This document shows, piece after piece, positions 43,017 through 53,909 of a stretch of 64,000 bases of DNA. The notes beneath the pieces were generated by a model, which saw only the letters and a list, made by a program, of their open reading frames with translations, made no database searches and was not told where the DNA came from. Numbering within the stretch: position 1 is the stretch's first letter; each line of letters starts with the position of its first letter. The translations under genes were made by a program, and so were the position numbers. Source of the DNA: Cognatiluteimonas lumbrici (lineage in GTDB: Bacteria; Pseudomonadota; Gammaproteobacteria; Xanthomonadales; Xanthomonadaceae); the NCBI RefSeq assembly GCF_006476065.1, contig NZ_ML636798.1:602906-666905 (forward strand). Reading direction: 5' to 3'.

Positions 43017-43787
43017 ATGACAGGCTTCGTCGTCGCCATTCCCGCCCGCCACGCCTCGACGCGGCTGCCGGGCAAGCCGCTGCGCCTGCTCGCCGGCGAA
43101 CCCATGATCCTGCACGTGGCGCGCCGCGCGCTGGAAGCCGGTGCCGACGCCGTCTGGATCGCCACCGACGACGCGCGCATCGCCGACGCGCTGGACGGCA
43201 GCGGCGTGCGCGTCGCGATGACCTCGCCCGACCACGCCTCCGGCAGCGACCGCCTCGCCGAGTGCGCGCGCATCGCCGGCTGGAGCGACGACACCGTGGT
43301 GGTGAACCTGCAGGGCGACGAGCCGTTCGCGCCGCCCGAGGGCATCCGTGCGGTCGCGCAGACGCTGCTGGAGTCCGGGGCCGAGATGGCCACGCTCGCC
43401 ACCCCGGTGACCGATGCGGCTTCGCTGTTCGACCCGAACGTGGTCAAGCTCGTGCGCCGCGACGACGGCGACGCGCTCTACTTCAGCCGCGCGCCGCTGC
43501 CCTGGGCCCGCGACGCCTTCGCAAGCGACCGCGACACCCTGCCCGTCGGCGACAACGCCTGGCTCCGCCACATCGGCATCTATGCCTACCGCGCCGGCTT
43601 CCTGCAGCGCTTCACCACGCTGCCGCAGGGACGCCTGGAACGGATCGAATCGTTGGAGCAGTTGCGGGTGCTCGAGGCCGGACACCGCATCGCGGTCGGC
43701 ATCGCGCCCTCGGCGTTCCCGCCCGGCGTGGACACGCCCGAGGACCTGGAGCGCGCCGAGCGCCACCTGGCGGAGGCGCGACGTTGA
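43017..43787 (+). CDS. kdsB: 3-deoxy-manno-octulosonate cytidylyltransferase
   Basis: 256 residues. It makes CMP-KDO for lipopolysaccharide. Nucleotide-binding [40 protein letters not shown], and the KDO-binding [12 protein letters not shown] and [17 protein letters not shown] are all present. It starts at ATG 43017. Its stop overlaps the TTG start of the phosphatase downstream. Confidence 0.97.
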   Translation: MTGFVVAIPARHASTRLPGKPLRLLAGEPMILHVARRALEAGADAVWIATDDARIADALDGSGVRVAMTSPDHASGSDRLAECARIAGWSDDTVVVNLQGDEPFAPPEGIRAVAQTLLESGAEMATLATPVTDAASLFDPNVVKLVRRDDGDALYFSRAPLPWARDAFASDRDTLPVGDNAWLRHIGIYAYRAGFLQRFTTLPQGRLERIESLEQLRVLEAGHRIAVGIAPSAFPPGVDTPEDLERAERHLAEARR

Positions 43788-44275
43788 GCCGGGACCGGAG
43801 CTTGCGCCTGCTGGTCGTATGCCTTGGGAACATCTGCCGCTCGCCGATGGCGGAAGGCGCGCTGCGCGCGCGCCTGCAGGCGGCGGGCCTCGGGGACCGA
43901 GTCGAGGTGGATTCGGCCGGGCTCGGCGAATGGCACGTTGGCCTCCCGCCCGACCGGCGCGCTATCGCGTGCGCCGCCGGCCATGGCGTGGACATTTCGA
44001 CGCTCCGCGCGCGCCAGGTCACCGAAGCGGACCATGCCGCCTTCGACGTCCTGCTGTGCGCCGACGCGGACGTGCTCGATGCCGTGCGCACGGGCTCCCC
44101 GGGCGGCGCTACCGCCGAGGCGCGCCTGCTGCTCGAGTGGGCCGGCCTCGGCGGGATCGAGGTGCCCGATCCGTACACGCTCGACATGGACGCGTTCGAG
44201 CACGCGTGGGAGCTGGTGGACCGTGCCGCCGCGGGGATCGTGGAGCGCTTGATGGCGGAGGCGCCGGCGTCCTGA
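43784..44275 (+). CDS. Low-molecular-weight protein tyrosine phosphatase
   Basis: 163 residues from a TTG at 43784 that overlaps the kdsB stop (TTGA) and has GGAGG seven bases upstream; no ATG fits. The P-loop is [20 protein letters not shown] (Cys-X5-Arg) and the general acid lies in [19 protein letters not shown]. Homologues next to polysaccharide genes (Wzb) dephosphorylate tyrosine kinases, but no wzc-like kinase is in the window. Its stop codon directly abuts the lpxK stop on the other strand. Confidence 0.93.
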   Translation: MSRDRSLRLLVVCLGNICRSPMAEGALRARLQAAGLGDRVEVDSAGLGEWHVGLPPDRRAIACAAGHGVDISTLRARQVTEADHAAFDVLLCADADVLDAVRTGSPGGATAEARLLLEWAGLGGIEVPDPYTLDMDAFEHAWELVDRAAAGIVERLMAEAPAS

Positions 44276-45274
44276 TCAACCCGGGCGGATGCGGTCGAGC
44301 AGCGCGACCCAGAAGGCTTCGGGGAGTTCCGCGCTGACCGGGATGCTGTGGAAACGGTCGGTCGCGAGGGGGATGCACTTGACCGCGTCCTTCTCGGTCA
44401 TCAGCACCGGTAGGTCACTGCCGAAGGCGAAGTCCCCGGCCTGGTAGCGATGGTGGTCCGGGAAGGCGTGCGGGACCACCGCGATGCCCAGTTCGCGCAG
44501 CATCGAGAAGAAGCGCTCGGGATCGCCGATGCCGGCGACCGCGTGCACGCGCTGCCCGGCGAAGGCCTGCAGCGGGCGCGGCCGGCCGCCGAGCAGCGGC
44601 AACGCCTGGCCCGGGTGCAGGCGCATCGCCCACTCGCCGAAGCGCGTGTCCAGCTCGCCGGCGGTGCCGCCGTTGACCACGTGGAAGTCGCACTCCGAGG
44701 CGCGCGCCAGCGGTTCGCGCAGCGGCCCGGCCGGCAGCAGGCGGCCGTTGCCGTGGCGGCGGCGCGCGTCCAGCACCTCGATCTCGACGTCGCGCGCGAG
44801 CCGGTAGTGCTGCAGGCCGTCGTCGCAGACCACGATGTCGCAGCCGGCCGCGACCAGGGCAAGGGCGGCGGCGACGCGGTCTGCGTCCGCACGCACCTTG
44901 GCGCCGGTGCGCCGTGCCAGCAGCAGCGGTTCGTCCCCGGCCAGCGCGGCGTCCGTGCGCGGCTCGACCCACACGGGCGTGCCCGGCTGCTCGCGGCCGT
45001 AGCCGCGGGTGGCGATCCCCGGGGTGAAGCCGGCGCCGCGCAGGCGCTCGACCAGCGCGACCACCAATGGCGTCTTGCCGCTGCCGCCGGCGACGATGTT
45101 GCCGACCACCACCACCGGCACGCCGACGCGCTGGCTGCGCAGCGCGCCACGCCGGTACAGGCCGCGGCGCACCGCGATCACGCCGCCGTACAAACGCGAC
45201 AGCGCGCGCGCGGCCAGCGGCGGCTCGCGCCCGGCGTCGTACCACCAGGCCGGGGGTGCACGGCCGGCGCTCAT
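44276..45274 (-). CDS. lpxK: Tetraacyldisaccharide 4'-kinase
   Basis: 332 residues. It phosphorylates the lipid A precursor at the 4' position. One N-terminal membrane-associated helix, then the P-loop [20 protein letters not shown], the catalytic Asp region [20 protein letters not shown] and a C-terminal [16 protein letters not shown]. Its ATG overlaps the msbA stop (ATGA). Confidence 0.97.
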   Translation of the reverse strand: MSAGRAPPAWWYDAGREPPLAARALSRLYGGVIAVRRGLYRRGALRSQRVGVPVVVVGNIVAGGSGKTPLVVALVERLRGAGFTPGIATRGYGREQPGTPVWVEPRTDAALAGDEPLLLARRTGAKVRADADRVAAALALVAAGCDIVVCDDGLQHYRLARDVEIEVLDARRRHGNGRLLPAGPLREPLARASECDFHVVNGGTAGELDTRFGEWAMRLHPGQALPLLGGRPRPLQAFAGQRVHAVAGIGDPERFFSMLRELGIAVVPHAFPDHHRYQAGDFAFGSDLPVLMTEKDAVKCIPLATDRFHSIPVSAELPEAFWVALLDRIRPG

Positions 45275-47046
45275 GCGGTCCCCGTGTCGCGGAACTGCAT
45301 CCGGTGCAGGTGCGCGTACAGGCCGCCGCGCGCGAGCAGCTCGGCATGACTGCCCTGCTCCACCAACTCGCCCTGGTCGAGGACCAGCACCTGGTCGGCG
45401 TGCTCGATGGTGGACAGGCGGTGCGCGATCACCAGCGTGGTGCGGTCCGGCATCAGCCGGTCGAGCGCGTCCTGCACCAGGCGTTCGGACTCGGTGTCGA
45501 GCGCGGCGGTGGCCTCGTCGAGGATCAGGATCGGCGCGTCCTTGAGCATCGCGCGCGCGATCGCCAGGCGCTGGCGCTGGCCGCCGGACAGCAGCGCGCC
45601 GTTCTCGCCGATCGGCGTGTCCAGGCCCTGCGGCAGGCGCTCGATGAACTCCCAGGCGTTGGCGGCCTCGGCCACCGCGCGCAGTTCCTCCGGGGTGGCC
45701 TCGCTTGCGTAGGCGATGTTGGCGGCGACGCTGTCGTCGAACAGCATCACCCGCTGGCCGACCAGCGCGACCTGGCGGCGCAGGTCGGCCAGCCGGTAAT
45801 CGCGCAGCGGCACGCCGTCGAGCGTGACGCGTCCGCTGCTCGGCTCGTAGAAGCGCGGCACCAGCCGCACCAGGCTGGTCTTGCCGCTGCCAGAGCGTCC
45901 GACGATCGCGGTGACCGTGCCCGGCCGCGCGCTGAAGCTGATGTCGCGCAGCGCATAGCGGGCATCGCCGTCGCCTTCGGCGTAGCGCAGGCTGACGCGG
46001 TCGAACACCAGCTCGCCGCGCGCGCGCTGCAGCGGAACGCTGCCCGCGTCGTGTTCCTCCTCGCTGTCGAGCACCGCGAACAGCCGCTCGGCGGCGGCCA
46101 CGCCGCGCCCGATCACCGCCTGCACGTTGGTGACACGCCGCAGCGACGGGATGATCGCCATCATCGCGGTCATGAGCTGCACGAACTCGCCGGCGTCGAT
46201 GCGCCCCTGCAGGGCCTCGCGCGTGGCCACCCAGACGATCGCCGCCAGCGCGGAGGCCGCCAGCATCTGCACCAGCGCGGAGCTGCCGGCGCGGGTGGTC
46301 TCGACCTTCATGTTCAGCCGCAGCATGCGGTTGACCAGGCCGGCGTAGCGCTTGCGCTCGAACCCCTGGGCGCCGTAGACCTTGACGTCCTGCTGCGCGG
46401 CCAGCGACTGCTCGGCCGACTGCGCGAGGTGGCCCATGCCTTCCTGGATGCCGCGGCTGATGCGGCGGTAGCGCTTGCCCACGTACCACACGAGCACGCC
46501 GATCAGCGGCGTGATCAGCAGCATCGCGAAGGTCACCTTGAGGCTGGTGTAGACCATGATCCCGAGCAGGAAGGCGATGGTCAGGCCGTCGGTGACGATC
46601 GCCTTGGCGGCGTCGGTGCCGGCCTGGGTGACCTGCTCGGTGTCGAAGTTGAGGCGGCTGACCATCGCCGGCACCGACTCGGTGTCGAAGTGCCGGCTCG
46701 GCATGCGCAGGTACTTGGCCAGCACCTGTTCGCGCAGGTCGCGGACCACGCTGCGGCCGGTGCGCGCCATGCCGTAGTCGGTGACGTAGGTGGCGAGGCT
46801 GCGGATCACGAACAGCGCGATGATCGCCAGCGGCAGCAGCACCGCCATCCTGGGCTCCGGGTTGACGAAGCCGCGGTTGACCAGCGGATCCATCAGCTTG
46901 ACGAAGGCGCCGCCGGCCAGCGCCTCGACCACCATGCCGATGGAAGAGGCCACCAGCAGCGGCCAGTAGCGGCCGGCATAGCCAAGTAGCCGCCTGTAGA
47001 CCGGCCAGGCGCCCGGGCGGGGGCTGGCGGCGTCGGTGGCGCTCAT
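45271..47046 (-). CDS. msbA: Lipid A export ATP-binding/permease protein MsbA
   Basis: 591 residues. It flips lipid A-core across the inner membrane. Six helices fill about 20-320. The nucleotide-binding domain has Walker [18 protein letters not shown], the signature [20 protein letters not shown] and Walker [18 protein letters not shown] with the H-loop VIAHRLST. Its ATG overlaps the exbD stop, so exbB-exbD-msbA-lpxK is one tightly coupled operon. Confidence 0.97.
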   Translation of the reverse strand: MSATDAASPRPGAWPVYRRLLGYAGRYWPLLVASSIGMVVEALAGGAFVKLMDPLVNRGFVNPEPRMAVLLPLAIIALFVIRSLATYVTDYGMARTGRSVVRDLREQVLAKYLRMPSRHFDTESVPAMVSRLNFDTEQVTQAGTDAAKAIVTDGLTIAFLLGIMVYTSLKVTFAMLLITPLIGVLVWYVGKRYRRISRGIQEGMGHLAQSAEQSLAAQQDVKVYGAQGFERKRYAGLVNRMLRLNMKVETTRAGSSALVQMLAASALAAIVWVATREALQGRIDAGEFVQLMTAMMAIIPSLRRVTNVQAVIGRGVAAAERLFAVLDSEEEHDAGSVPLQRARGELVFDRVSLRYAEGDGDARYALRDISFSARPGTVTAIVGRSGSGKTSLVRLVPRFYEPSSGRVTLDGVPLRDYRLADLRRQVALVGQRVMLFDDSVAANIAYASEATPEELRAVAEAANAWEFIERLPQGLDTPIGENGALLSGGQRQRLAIARAMLKDAPILILDEATAALDTESERLVQDALDRLMPDRTTLVIAHRLSTIEHADQVLVLDQGELVEQGSHAELLARGGLYAHLHRMQFRDTGTA

Positions 47047-47495
47047 GGCGCCGGCCCCGTCGCGGCGCGATCGGCCACGGCCGGTTCCGGCGCCGTCGCC
47101 AGGTTGACGTTGCGGAAGCCGAGCTGGCCGAGCGCGTCGAGCGCGGTGATCACGGCCTGGTGCTCGCTGCGGGCGTCGGCGCGCAGCAGCACGCCGCGTT
47201 CGCGGTCCTCGCCGGCGACGTCGAGGATGGTGCGCTTGAGCGTATCCACGTCGCTGCGCAGCGCCTCGCGGTCGCCGACGAAGTAGCGGCCGTCGGCGTT
47301 GACCAGCACCTCCAGCACCTCGGCCTGGGCCTCGGCCGGTTCGCCGCGCGCGTGCGGGAGCTGCAGCTTGAGCACCGAGCGCGTGTCGAAGGTGGTCGTG
47401 ACCACGAAGAACACGATCAGGCACAGCACCACGTCGATCAGCGGCACCAGGTCGATCTGCGGACTGTCGTCGGCGCGGAAGTCGCGGATGCGCAT
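47043..47495 (-). CDS. exbD: ExbD/TolR-family biopolymer transport protein
   Basis: 150 residues. A single N-terminal membrane helix with the conserved Asp: [21 protein letters not shown] periplasmic domain follows (about 45-150). With the ExbB-like protein it forms a proton-driven motor. Placement before msbA-lpxK is conserved in gammaproteobacteria, and its client there is not settled. Confidence 0.93.
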   Translation of the reverse strand: MRIRDFRADDSPQIDLVPLIDVVLCLIVFFVVTTTFDTRSVLKLQLPHARGEPAEAQAEVLEVLVNADGRYFVGDREALRSDVDTLKRTILDVAGEDRERGVLLRADARSEHQAVITALDALGQLGFRNVNLATAPEPAVADRAATGPAP

Positions 47496-47508
47496 CGGCG
47501 GCGGACCC

Positions 47509-48120
47509 TCAGCGCGCGTCCAGCACGTCGACCAGGCGGGCGGCCTCGTGCTCCATGTCCACGATGTAGCCCGCGATGCGGCCGCGGAAGTAGCGATGGA
47601 ACATCAGCGCCGGGATCGCCACGATCATGCCGGTGGCGGTGCACACCAGCGCCTTGCCGATGCCGCCGGCAAGCTGGTTCACGTCGCCGACCCCGTGGTC
47701 GAGGATCCCGAGGAACATCTGGATCATGCCGACCACGGTGCCGAACAGGCCCAGCAGCGGCCCGGCCGCGGCGATGGTGCCGAGCGTGTTGAGGTACTTC
47801 TCCATGCGGTGCACCAGGTGGCGTCCGGTGTCCTCGATCCGCTCGCGCACCTGCTCGCGCGGACGCCCGCGCACGTCGAGCGCGGCGGCCATCAGCTCGC
47901 CCAGCGGCGAGGTCTCGCGCAGTTGCTCGAGGTGGCCCGGATCCAGCGCGCCGCCGCCCGCGACCCAGGCACGGACCTCGTCGGACAGCCCCGGGGGCAG
48001 CACCGCGACCCGGCGCAGGGTCCAGAAGCGTTCGACGATGATCGCCAGCGCGACCCCGGAGAGCAGCAACAGCGGGATCATGGGCCAGCCGCCCGCCTTC
48101 ACCAGTTCAAGCACGCGCAT
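47509..48120 (-). CDS. exbB: MotA/TolQ/ExbB-family proton channel protein
   Basis: 203 residues. Three membrane helices: GGWPMIPLLLLSGVALAIIV near the N-terminus, then TIAAAGPLLGLFGTVVGMIQ and VCTATGMIVAIPALMFHRYF, with a cytoplasmic loop between. It pairs with the ExbD-like gene 13 bases downstream. GGAGG lies directly before the ATG; TACAGT at about 48148 could be a -10. Confidence 0.94.
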   Translation of the reverse strand: MRVLELVKAGGWPMIPLLLLSGVALAIIVERFWTLRRVAVLPPGLSDEVRAWVAGGGALDPGHLEQLRETSPLGELMAAALDVRGRPREQVRERIEDTGRHLVHRMEKYLNTLGTIAAAGPLLGLFGTVVGMIQMFLGILDHGVGDVNQLAGGIGKALVCTATGMIVAIPALMFHRYFRGRIAGYIVDMEHEAARLVDVLDAR

Positions 48121-48169
48121 CCTCCGAAGCGATTCCCGCCAAGGATACTGTAGAGCCGGACCCCGCCCT

Positions 48170-50527
48170 TTACCTTGTGGGGGCGGCGGAAGCCGCGACT
48201 GCATCCCACAACCTGCGATGCACGTCCCGTTCCCCCTCCAGCCGCACCCCGCCCCGCCCCAGCAGCACCCGCTGCGCGCCGCTGTCGAAGGTCGCCACCA
48301 CCGCGGCGCCCTGCCCCCGCCAGCGCGCCACCACCTCCGGCTTCGGATGCCCGAACCGGTTCCGGTAGCCGGCCGACACCAGTGCCCAGCGCGCACCGGT
48401 GGCCGCGACGAAGCCGGGCGCCGATCCGCTGCCGCTGCCGTGGTGCGGCACCAGCACCACGTCCGTGCGCAGCGCCAGGCCCTGCGCGCGCAGCAGCATC
48501 CCCTCGACGACTTCGCCGATGTCCCCGGGCAGCAGCGCCACGCGTCCGCCGGCCTCGACCCGCAGCACGCAGCTGGATTCGTTGTCGAGATAGGGAAAGT
48601 GCCGCGCGGGATGCAGGAACCGGAACTCGACGCCGTCCCAGGTCCAGTGCATCCCCGCGACACAGTGGCGATGCCCGGTTGTGGGAGGCATGACTGGAGA
48701 GGGCATCCCCGGCGGCGCCAGCACGATGCCCGGCGGGAACGCGCGCGCAACGCCCGCGAAGCCGCCGGCGTGGTCGTTGTCGCCGTGGCTGACCACCGCC
48801 GCGTCGAGCCGGCGCACGCCCAGGGCGTGCAGCGCCGGCACTACCACGTCGGCGCCGGCGTCGAAGCCGCCCGCGCGCGCCGCGCCCATGTCGTACAGCA
48901 GGGCGTGGCCGGAAGTGCGCACCAGCACCGACAAGCCCTGGCCGACGTCCAGCACCCACAGTTCAGCGTGGCCCGGCGGTGGCAGCCCGCGCTGCGGCCA
49001 CAGCAGCGGCAGCCACAGCAGCAGCGCCAGCGGCTTGCCCGGCACCCCGCGCGGCAACAGCAGCCAGAACCCGCCCGCCAGCGCGAACGGCAGGGCGAAC
49101 CACGCCGGACGCGGCAGCCAGAACAGCGCCAGCGGCGTCCCCGCCAGCCAGTCGAACAACGGCCACGACAGCTCGAAGCACGCCGCCGCCAGCCGCCAGC
49201 ACCAGGCGCCGGCCCCGGCATGCACCGCTTCCAGCGCGGTGCCCAGCAACGACAGCGGCACCACCACCAGGCTCCACCACGGGATCGCCACCAGGTTGGC
49301 CAGCGGCCCCGCCGCCGAGGCCTGGCCGAACAGCGCCACCGCCACCGGCAACAGGCCGATGGTGGCCACCGCCTGTGCGTCGACGAATCCGCGCACCACG
49401 CCGCCCAGCGAGCGCGGCGGCGTCGCCGGCAGGCACCACAGCAGCCAGGCGACGCCGGCGAAGCTGAGCCAGAACCCGGCGGTGAGCGCCGCCAGCGGAT
49501 CGGCCAGCAGCAGGACGATCGCGGCCAGCGCCAGCGCATCAACGGTGCGCTGCGCCCGCCGCAGCAGGCGCGCCAGCACCAGCACCGCGACCATCAGCGC
49601 GGTGCGCAGCGTCGGCAGCGCGAAACCGGCCACCGCGGCATAGCCCAGCGCACCCAGCAACGCGCCCAGCGCCGCCGCCTGCGGTCGCGGCAACCAGCGG
49701 CCGAGGCGCGGCAGGCACCGCCACAGCCCCTTGGCCAGCAGCGCGAAGAACCCGGCAACCAGTCCGACGTGGAAACCGGAGATCGCGATCAGGTGGGTCA
49801 GCCCGGCCGCGCGCAGCACCTGCCAGTCGGCGGTGTCGAGCGCGCGCGTGTCGCCCAGCGCGAGCGCACGCACGAAGCGCGAGGCGCCGGCGTCCACCGT
49901 GGCCGCGATGCGCTCGCCCATGCGGTCGCGCCACGCGTCGATGCCGCGCGCCGGCGACAGCCGCCGCGCCAGCCCGGGATCGCGCACGTAGCCGGTCGCG
50001 GCGATGCGCTCGGCCAGTGCGCGCCGCTCACCGTCGCGGGTCCCGGGATTGCGCAGCGCATGCGGCGCGCGCAGCTTCAGGCGCAGGCGCCAGCGCTCGC
50101 CCGGCGCCAGCGACACGCGGTCGTCGCCGTCGAAATACCAGGACAGCTGCAGCAGCTTGCCGCGCAAGGCCTCCGTGCCGGACGGCGCATCGTCCACGCG
50201 GAAGCGGAAGCGCACCCGCGCGGCATCGCGCCGCGGCAATTCCAGCACCGTGCCGGCGACTTCGAGTTCGCGGCCTTCCAGCGCTGCGGGCAGGCGCGCG
50301 CCGAGCACGTACCCCGCGTGCAGCCCGGCCAGCGCCACCCCGCACAGCAAGGGGCCGAGCAGGCGCCCGCGCCGGCGCATCGCCCAGGCCAGCAGCCCCG
50401 CCGGCAGCAAGGCCGCGAACAGCCAGGCGCCCGGCAGCGACGGCAGCTGCAGGCAGGCGGCGACGCCCGATACCAGCGCGGCCGCCGCGGCCGGCCCGAA
50501 CGGCGCGGGTGGCGGCGCGGAAGGCAT
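48170..50527 (-). CDS. comEC: DNA internalization-related competence protein ComEC/Rec2
   Basis: 785 residues from ATG 50527 (a TTG at 50569 would add 14). DUF4131-type N-terminus with helices and OB fold (about 1-190), competence domain (about 200-490; THLIAISGFHVGLVAGFFAL) with many membrane helices, and a C-terminal metallo-beta-lactamase domain (about 520-770; VVSHGDNDHAGGFAGVA, VLVPHHGSGSGSAP). It forms the inner-membrane channel for transforming DNA. The last residues DAVAASAAPTR are encoded by a REP-like element at 48176-48210. Confidence 0.93.
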   Translation of the reverse strand: MPSAPPPAPFGPAAAAALVSGVAACLQLPSLPGAWLFAALLPAGLLAWAMRRRGRLLGPLLCGVALAGLHAGYVLGARLPAALEGRELEVAGTVLELPRRDAARVRFRFRVDDAPSGTEALRGKLLQLSWYFDGDDRVSLAPGERWRLRLKLRAPHALRNPGTRDGERRALAERIAATGYVRDPGLARRLSPARGIDAWRDRMGERIAATVDAGASRFVRALALGDTRALDTADWQVLRAAGLTHLIAISGFHVGLVAGFFALLAKGLWRCLPRLGRWLPRPQAAALGALLGALGYAAVAGFALPTLRTALMVAVLVLARLLRRAQRTVDALALAAIVLLLADPLAALTAGFWLSFAGVAWLLWCLPATPPRSLGGVVRGFVDAQAVATIGLLPVAVALFGQASAAGPLANLVAIPWWSLVVVPLSLLGTALEAVHAGAGAWCWRLAAACFELSWPLFDWLAGTPLALFWLPRPAWFALPFALAGGFWLLLPRGVPGKPLALLLWLPLLWPQRGLPPPGHAELWVLDVGQGLSVLVRTSGHALLYDMGAARAGGFDAGADVVVPALHALGVRRLDAAVVSHGDNDHAGGFAGVARAFPPGIVLAPPGMPSPVMPPTTGHRHCVAGMHWTWDGVEFRFLHPARHFPYLDNESSCVLRVEAGGRVALLPGDIGEVVEGMLLRAQGLALRTDVVLVPHHGSGSGSAPGFVAATGARWALVSAGYRNRFGHPKPEVVARWRGQGAAVVATFDSGAQRVLLGRGGVRLEGERDVHRRLWDAVAASAAPTR
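48176..48210. repeat. REP-like element forming the 3' end of comEC
   Basis: TGTGGGGGCGGCGGAAGCCG and following bases match the arm of the dnaJ-dapB element, and the sequence closes with CCCACA, complementary to its start. On the minus strand it is read as the last dozen codons of comEC; the stop lies three bases further. Confidence 0.75.
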
Positions 50528-50582
50528 GGCCACAGCGTGGCAACGCGACGCGGCGGTTGCCGTCGGCAAAACCGGTATCTGA

Positions 50583-50598
50583 TGTAGGAGCGGCGCTC

Positions 50599-50603
<5 letters not shown>
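50583..50603. repeat. GTAG-type palindrome at the lolD stop codon
   Basis: TGTAGGAGC (50583-50591) and GCTCCTACA (50595-50603) are perfectly complementary around GGC. The lolD stop codon (50599-50601) lies inside the right arm. Confidence 0.75.
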
Positions 50604-51286
<683 letters not shown>

Positions 51287-51294
<8 letters not shown>

Positions 51295-52528
51295 AGCGCA
51301 GCGCCTCCGCCGGCGCGGTCCGTGCCGCGCGCCATGCCGGATAGACCGTGGCCGCGAACGCCATCGCCAGCGCCACCAGCGCGATCGCGGTGATGTCGGC
51401 GGAACGCAGCTCGGTCGGCAGGCCGGTGATGTAGTAGACGTCCTCGGGCAGCAGTTGCACCCCGAGCACGGCCTCGATCGCGCGCAGGATGTGCTCGAGG
51501 TTGAGGGTCAGCACGATGCCGCCGATCACCCCGAGCACGGTGCCGATCACGCCGATCAGCGAGCCCTGCACCATGAACACCTGCATCACCCCGGCAGGCG
51601 GCAGCCCGAGCGTGCGCAGGATCGCGATGTCGGCCTGCTTGTCGGTGACCAGCATCACCTGCGAGCTGACCAGGTTGAACGCGCCCATGGCGATGATCAG
51701 CGACAGCAGGATCGCCATCACCGTCTTCTCCATCTTGAGCGCGCGGAACATGTTGGCGTTGTCGCGGGTCCAGTCGCTGACCCGGTAAGGGCCATGCAGG
51801 CGCAGCGCCAGGTCGCGCGCGACCTCGAAGGCCCGGTCCATGTCGTGCATGCGCAGGCGCACCCCGGTGACGCCGTCGCCCATCCGCGTCACCCGCTGGA
51901 TGTCGCGCAGGTTGGTCACCGCGAGGCCCTTGTCGAATTCCTGGTAGCCGGCCTCGAAGATCCCGCTCACGGTGAAGCGCTTGAGTTGCGGGATGCCGCC
52001 CATCGGCGTGGACTGGAAGGAGGTGGTCACGATCACGTCGTCGCCCACCCCGACCCCGAGCCACAACGCGAGCTCGGCGCCGAGCACGATGTTGAAGCTG
52101 CCGGGCGTGAGCTGGTCGAGCGAACCCTGGGTCATCTTCTCGCCGAGCACCGAGACCTTGCCCTCCTCGGCCGGATCCACGCCGCGCACGATCGCCGGCT
52201 GCCGGCGCGTGCCCTGGATCAGCGCCTGGGTCTCGATGTACGGCGCCGCGCCGGCGACGCGGTCGTCGCTGCGCGCGACGGCGATCGCCTGCTGCCAGTT
52301 CTCCATCGCCTCGCCGTCGGCGGTGACCGTGGCATGCGCGGCCATCTGCAGCATGCGGTCGCGGATCTCGCGCTGGAATCCGGTCATCACCGCGAGCGTG
52401 GTGATCAGCGCGGCGACGCCGATCGCGATGCCGAGGATCGACGCCATGGAGATGAAGGAGATGAAGCCGTTGCGGCGCTTGGCGCGGAGGTAGCGCAGGC
52501 CGATGGCGACGGGGACGGGTTTGAACAT
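51287..52528 (-). CDS. lolC: Lipoprotein-releasing ABC transporter permease LolC/LolE
   Basis: 413 residues, starting [20 protein letters not shown]. One N-terminal helix (about 25-48), a large periplasmic MacB-like domain (about 50-265) and three C-terminal helices, ending [20 protein letters not shown]. Only one permease gene is next to lolD, so a homodimer or a second gene elsewhere is possible. The 5' end overlaps the reading frame of the upstream YgfX-like gene. Confidence 0.95.
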
Positions 52529-52899
52529 CGGCGTATGGTGCCACGGCGCCGCAGTTCGCGGCGTGTGGCCGCGTCCAGCGTGTCCGGCCACCAGGCCAGG
52601 CGCAGGCCCGGCCCGCGCACGAACAGCAGCGGGCCCCGCCATTGCACGGTCGTGCCTTCGGGCGGCGGCCAGTCGAGGATCAGGCGGGGCCGGTGCCACT
52701 CCCGCCACGCCCGTCGCCCGCCCCAGCCAAGGGCGAGCACGGCCAGCGGCCAGGCGGCACGGCGAGGCATTTCAGAAGCCAGCACCGCCAGCGGCGCCAG
52801 CACGGCCAGCAGGCACAGCGCGCCGCTCACCCAGCGCGAGGGACGCCACTCAAGGCGGAAGGCTGCGGATGCGCTGCACCAGTGCGTCGACGTCGGCAT
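52405..52899 (-). CDS. YgfX (CptA)-like small membrane protein
   Basis: About 164 residues from ATG 52899, which lies 50 bp inside sdhE. The recognisable part is about 10-118: [20 protein letters not shown] and [12 protein letters not shown] (one or two helices), then [20 protein letters not shown] and [10 protein letters not shown], as in YgfX homologues next to sdhE. The frame has no stop before lolC and runs 124 bp into it; the last 45 residues are Ser/Arg-rich and look like shadow coding. The true end or start may differ. Confidence 0.65.
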   Translation of the reverse strand: MPTSTHWCSASAAFRLEWRPSRWVSGALCLLAVLAPLAVLASEMPRRAAWPLAVLALGWGGRRAWREWHRPRLILDWPPPEGTTVQWRGPLLFVRGPGLRLAWWPDTLDAATRRELRRRGTIRRCSNPSPSPSACATSAPSAATASSPSSPWRRSSASRSASPR

Positions 52900-53089
52900 C
52901 GGGGGACCGCTCGTGGCCGAGGAACCAGCGCCACAGCTTGTCGTCCTCGGTGTCCAGCAGCTTTAGGAAACTGCCGCGCTCGGTCTCGGAAGCCGCCGCG
53001 TGGTGGCGGTCGAGCCAGCGCAGCAGGAGCACGTCGAGTTCCTGCATGCCACGCCGGCAGCGCCAGCGCAGGCTCCGGTCCTCAGCCAC
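52850..53089 (-). CDS. sdhE: FAD assembly factor SdhE
   Basis: 79 residues from a GTG at 53089 that overlaps the sdhB stop by 8 bp. It has the RGxxE motif ([19 protein letters not shown]) needed for FAD attachment to SdhA, then [20 protein letters not shown]. It follows sdhB directly, as expected for a dedicated SDH assembly factor. Confidence 0.95.
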   Translation of the reverse strand: MAEDRSLRWRCRRGMQELDVLLLRWLDRHHAAASETERGSFLKLLDTEDDKLWRWFLGHERSPDADVDALVQRIRSLPP

Positions 53090-53867
53090 GGCGCTCCAGC
53101 ATGAGCTGCTTGATGTTCGCGATCGCCCTGGCCGGGTTCAGGCCCTTCGGGCAGGTGCGGGTGCAGTTCATGATGGTGTGGCAGCGGTACAGCTTGAACG
53201 GATCCTCGAGGTCGTCCAGGCGCGCACCGGTGTCCTCGTCGCGCGAGTCGGCGATCCAGCGGTAGGCCTGCAGCAGGATCGCCGGGCCCAGGTACTTCTC
53301 GCCGTTCCACCAGTAGCTCGGGCAGGCGGTCGAGCAGCACGCGCACAGGATGCATTCGTACAGGCCGTCGAGCTTGGCGCGGTCGGCCTTGGACTGCAGC
53401 CGCTCGCGGTCCGGCGGCGGCGCGCTCTGGGTGCGGATCCAGGGCTTGATCGAGGCGTACTGCGCGTAGAAGTGGGTCAGGTCCGGGACCAGGTCCTTGA
53501 CCACCGGCATGTGCGGCAACGGGTAGACCGGGACCTCGGCCTTGCCGCAGTCCTCGATCGCGCGGGTGCATGCCAGCGTGTTGACGCCGTCGATGTTCAT
53601 CGCGCACGAGCCGCAGATGCCTTCGCGGCAGGAACGGCGGAAGGTCAGGGTCGGGTCGACCTCGTTCTTGATCTTGATCAGCGCGTCCAGGACCATCGGC
53701 CCGCACTTGTCCAGGTCCACCTCGTAGGTGTCGGTGCGCGGGTTCTCGGCGTCGTCCGGGCTCCAGCGGTAGATCTTGAAGGTGCGCGTGCGCCTGGCGC
53801 CCTCGGGCGCGGCGAACCGCCGGCCCGGGCGGACCCTGGAATTCTTCGGAAGTGCAAACTCGGCCAT
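53082..53867 (-). CDS. sdhB: Succinate dehydrogenase iron-sulfur subunit
   Basis: 261 residues. The 2Fe-2S ligands lie in [20 protein letters not shown] and LACT. The 4Fe-4S and 3Fe-4S ligands lie in [16 protein letters not shown] and [20 protein letters not shown]. It passes electrons from FAD to quinone in complex II. A REP-like element lies in the 42-base gap after sdhA. Confidence 0.98.
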   Translation of the reverse strand: MAEFALPKNSRVRPGRRFAAPEGARRTRTFKIYRWSPDDAENPRTDTYEVDLDKCGPMVLDALIKIKNEVDPTLTFRRSCREGICGSCAMNIDGVNTLACTRAIEDCGKAEVPVYPLPHMPVVKDLVPDLTHFYAQYASIKPWIRTQSAPPPDRERLQSKADRAKLDGLYECILCACCSTACPSYWWNGEKYLGPAILLQAYRWIADSRDEDTGARLDDLEDPFKLYRCHTIMNCTRTCPKGLNPARAIANIKQLMLERRG

Positions 53868-53876
53868 GATCGTTCC

Positions 53877-53902
53877 TGTAGGAGCGGCGCTCGCGCCGCG
53901 AT
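53877..53902. repeat. GTAG-type REP-like element between sdhA and sdhB
   Basis: TGTAGGAGCGGCGCTCGCGC and the next six bases form a GGCGC/GCGCC hairpin. It lies inside the sdh operon, seven bases beyond the sdhA stop, and could lower sdhB expression or stabilise the upstream mRNA. Confidence 0.75.
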
Positions 53903-53909
53903 CCGAACC

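Noticed and set aside
48660-48720. A second short REP-like insertion inside comEC near GTTGTGGGAGGCATG
   Set aside because: Only a few bases resemble the element ends and no inverted arm is found; the odd residues PPGMPSPVMPPTTGHRH may simply be a variable loop.
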